Position numbers and translations under genes: made by a program
Notes under the pieces: generated by a model
What the model was told of the DNA's origin: nothing
The model's database searches: none
Seen by the model: the letters and a program-made list of their open reading frames with translations, nothing else
Assembly (NCBI RefSeq): GCF_004118155.1
Contig: NZ_SAIQ01000001.1
Location: 806,001-870,000 of the forward strand
From: Edaphocola flava
GTDB lineage: Bacteria > Bacteroidota > Bacteroidia > Chitinophagales > Chitinophagaceae
Direction: 5' to 3'
DNA: 64,000 nt
Shown: positions 62,441 to 64,000 of the stretch, piece by piece
Position numbering within the stretch: position 1 is the stretch's first letter
Layout of the letters: the number at the start of each line of letters is the position of its first letter

Positions 62441-63469
62441 ATGGATACAAAACAGAGACCACCGGTATATTACAGCGAATATCTGCAACTGGATAAAATC
62501 CTGAATGCACAGTTTCCGGAAAGTGCAAAAGAAGGCATAAAGGCAGATGATGAAATGCTGTTTATTATCATTCACCAGGCATATGAACTCTGGTTCAAGC
62601 AAATCCTGCACGAGGTCAATATTGTAAGAGAGATCTTCAAACAACCGAACGTACCGGACAACTCTTCCGATATTTTCAATGCTGTATCCCGCCTCAAAAG
62701 GGTGATCAAAATAATGGAGATTCTCGTGGCGCAGATCTCTGTACTGGAGACCATGACTCCACTGGACTTCCTGGATTTCAGAGACCTGCTGCGTCCTGCA
62801 TCGGGCTTCCAGAGCATACAATTTAAAATTATTGAAGCCCTGCTGGGGCTGGAATATGCAAACCGTTTCGGTCATGAATATTACCTGTCTCAACTGAACG
62901 AGGGTGATATTAAAAGAGTAAAAGATGCAGAGCATGAAGTGTCTCTGATTGTATTGCTGAATGGCTGGCTGGAGCGCATGCCTTTTGCCAACCAGGATAA
63001 GTACTGGTCTGAGCATACATTCTGGGATATTTACCGTGCGCAATATGCATCGGGACTATCTCCTAATGAGCAAGCTAACCTGGAAGTATTTGATCAGCTG
63101 TTCATCCAGCCAGAGCGTTATCCGGAAGGTCGCCGCCTGAGTCAGCTGGCTATGAAAAATGCATTGTTCATTATGCTGTACAGGGATTATCCTATGCTGC
63201 ACCTGCCTTTTGAACTGCTGGATCGTTTACTGGAAATAGATGAGCAATTATCGATGTGGCGTTACCGCCATATTCATATGGTACAACGTGCAATCGGTAA
63301 ACGTGTGGGTACAGGAGGCAGCTCTGGTGCCGCTTACCTGAAATCTGCTGCGGAGAGTCATATTATCTTCAAAGAGATTGCAGAGATCAGCTCCTTCCTG
63401 ATGCCTAGAAATGCGTTACCGCAATTACCGGATGTACTGGTTAAGGATCTGAGTTACAATAAAGACTAA
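62441..63469 (+). CDS. kynA: Tryptophan 2,3-dioxygenase
   Basis: The 342-residue haem enzyme opens L-tryptophan to N-formylkynurenine. The N-terminal motifs YSEYLQLDKILNAQ and IIHQAYELWFKQILHE build the active site. The haem iron ligand is H277 in WRYRHIHMVQRAIG, and GTGGSSGAAYL is the substrate loop. It follows nadE in the same direction. The other kynurenine genes are not in this window. Confidence 0.96.
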   Translation: MDTKQRPPVYYSEYLQLDKILNAQFPESAKEGIKADDEMLFIIIHQAYELWFKQILHEVNIVREIFKQPNVPDNSSDIFNAVSRLKRVIKIMEILVAQISVLETMTPLDFLDFRDLLRPASGFQSIQFKIIEALLGLEYANRFGHEYYLSQLNEGDIKRVKDAEHEVSLIVLLNGWLERMPFANQDKYWSEHTFWDIYRAQYASGLSPNEQANLEVFDQLFIQPERYPEGRRLSQLAMKNALFIMLYRDYPMLHLPFELLDRLLEIDEQLSMWRYRHIHMVQRAIGKRVGTGGSSGAAYLKSAAESHIIFKEIAEISSFLMPRNALPQLPDVLVKDLSYNKD

Positions 63470-63560
63470 GCTTAGTTAATTAATTGTAATTAATGCTTCC
63501 GTATCTGTTTGGATGATATAAATGCAGTACATTAGTACACACATAAAAAAACAGTACATT

Positions 63561-64000
63561 ATGAATATCTCTGAATTATTAAACAGTGCTACCGGCCAAC
63601 AAATCGTATCTCAGGTTTCTGAACGATTTGGTCTGGATCAGCAACAGGCAGGCGCTGCAGTGCAGTCCGCCATTCCTATGATCCTGGGTGGTCTGGGTCG
63701 CAACTCACAAACCCCGGAAGGTGCTGCTGCACTGAGCCAGGCATTGGACAACAAACATGATGGTAGTATACTGGATAATATCCAGGGATTTTTTGGAAAC
63801 AGCGATGCCGCTGAACAGGACGGCAATGGTATCCTGGGACATATCTTTGGCAACCAGGTTTCTGAAGTGAATAATGGTGTGGCACAGTCTTCCGGCATCA
63901 GCCTGGCTAAGATAGGACCGATTGTAGCTATGCTCGCACCTATTGTAATGGGTTATCTGAGTAAACAGAAACAACAGAATAATGTATCAAACTCCGGCGG
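63561..64000 (+). CDS. DUF937-family protein, cut by the window end
   Basis: The frame is open from ATG 63561 to the edge (146 codons). It begins MNISELLNSATGQQIVSQVS and has GAAVQSAIPMILGGLGRN, typical of DUF937 proteins (some called YidB-like). A repeated helix-turn pattern and a small hydrophobic stretch (PIVAMLAPIVMGYL) are visible. Function unknown. The C-terminus lies outside the window. Confidence 0.85.
   Translation, partial: MNISELLNSATGQQIVSQVSERFGLDQQQAGAAVQSAIPMILGGLGRNSQTPEGAAALSQALDNKHDGSILDNIQGFFGNSDAAEQDGNGILGHIFGNQVSEVNNGVAQSSGISLAKIGPIVAMLAPIVMGYLSKQKQQNNVSNSG

Noticed and set aside
1-64000. Insertion sequences, prophage genes or CRISPR-Cas and other defence genes
   Set aside because: No transposase, integrase, phage structural, Cas, restriction or toxin-antitoxin gene could be recognised in the window.

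Overview
The window is chromosomal DNA from a member of the Bacteroidota, most likely order Chitinophagales (family Chitinophagaceae is a guess from overall gene flavour, not a proof). The signs are type IX secretion (T9SS) cargo with type A and type B C-terminal sorting domains, a complete gldK-gldL-gldM-gldN motor/core cluster, a fused CcoN-CcoO cbb3 oxidase, A-rich ribosome-binding regions and promoters of the Bacteroidota form TTG-N19-TAnnTTTG.

Layout. 1-11.8 kb: three tandem minus-strand genes for very large, secreted, repeat-built proteins (GEVED, Ig-like, PKD and T9SS sorting domains); the first is cut by the window edge, and terminators separate them. 12-16.5 kb: a small TPR protein, a YfhO-type membrane protein and a GT39-type membrane glycosyltransferase. 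16.7-20.6 kb: an AT-rich islet bounded by a 42-bp direct repeat of the 3' half of tRNA-Gly; it carries an M4 metalloprotease with a T9SS tail and a small barrel-like protein, and no integrase. 20.6-20.9 kb: a tRNA operon Gly-Leu-Gly with a consensus promoter. 21-29.8 kb: purB, a DUF5686 outer-membrane protein, a PpiD/SurA-like foldase, two glycosyltransferases and a cupin.

29.9-34.1 kb: a minus-strand haem-copper oxidase gene set (ctaB, two subunit III genes, subunit IV, SCO, DUF420) that lacks subunits I and II. 34.1-37.8 kb: IscA-like and cysteine desulfurase genes, methylmalonyl-CoA epimerase, an HU protein and recA. 37.9-42.6 kb: gldKLMN. 43-49.6 kb: a YyaL-type thioredoxin-domain protein, an orphan sensor kinase, asd and a T9SS type B cargo protein. 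49.7-59.4 kb: the full cbb3 oxidase locus (hemerythrin-like protein, ccoI, ccoS, ccoNO, ccoQ, ccoP, ccoG, ccoH, TauE-like protein). 59.4-64 kb: a fused SpmA/SpmB-like protein, nadE, tryptophan 2,3-dioxygenase and a DUF937 protein cut by the window edge.

How it works together. The large secreted proteins, the protease and the type B protein are cargo for the secretion/gliding machinery whose core genes lie at 38-42.6 kb. The two oxidase loci describe a branched aerobic chain: an aa3/caa3-type oxidase and a high-affinity cbb3 oxidase. The clearest regulatory signal is in the cbb3 locus. Two promoters, 3 kb apart, have the same layout: two TGA-N6-TCA (FNR/CRP-family) half-site pairs exactly 22 bp apart, then TAATTTTG with its first base 29.5 bp from the centre of the second pair. 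The main candidates for a second look are this paired promoter architecture, the tRNA-Gly islet, the hemerythrin-like gene leading the cbb3 locus and the shared modules of the giant secreted proteins.
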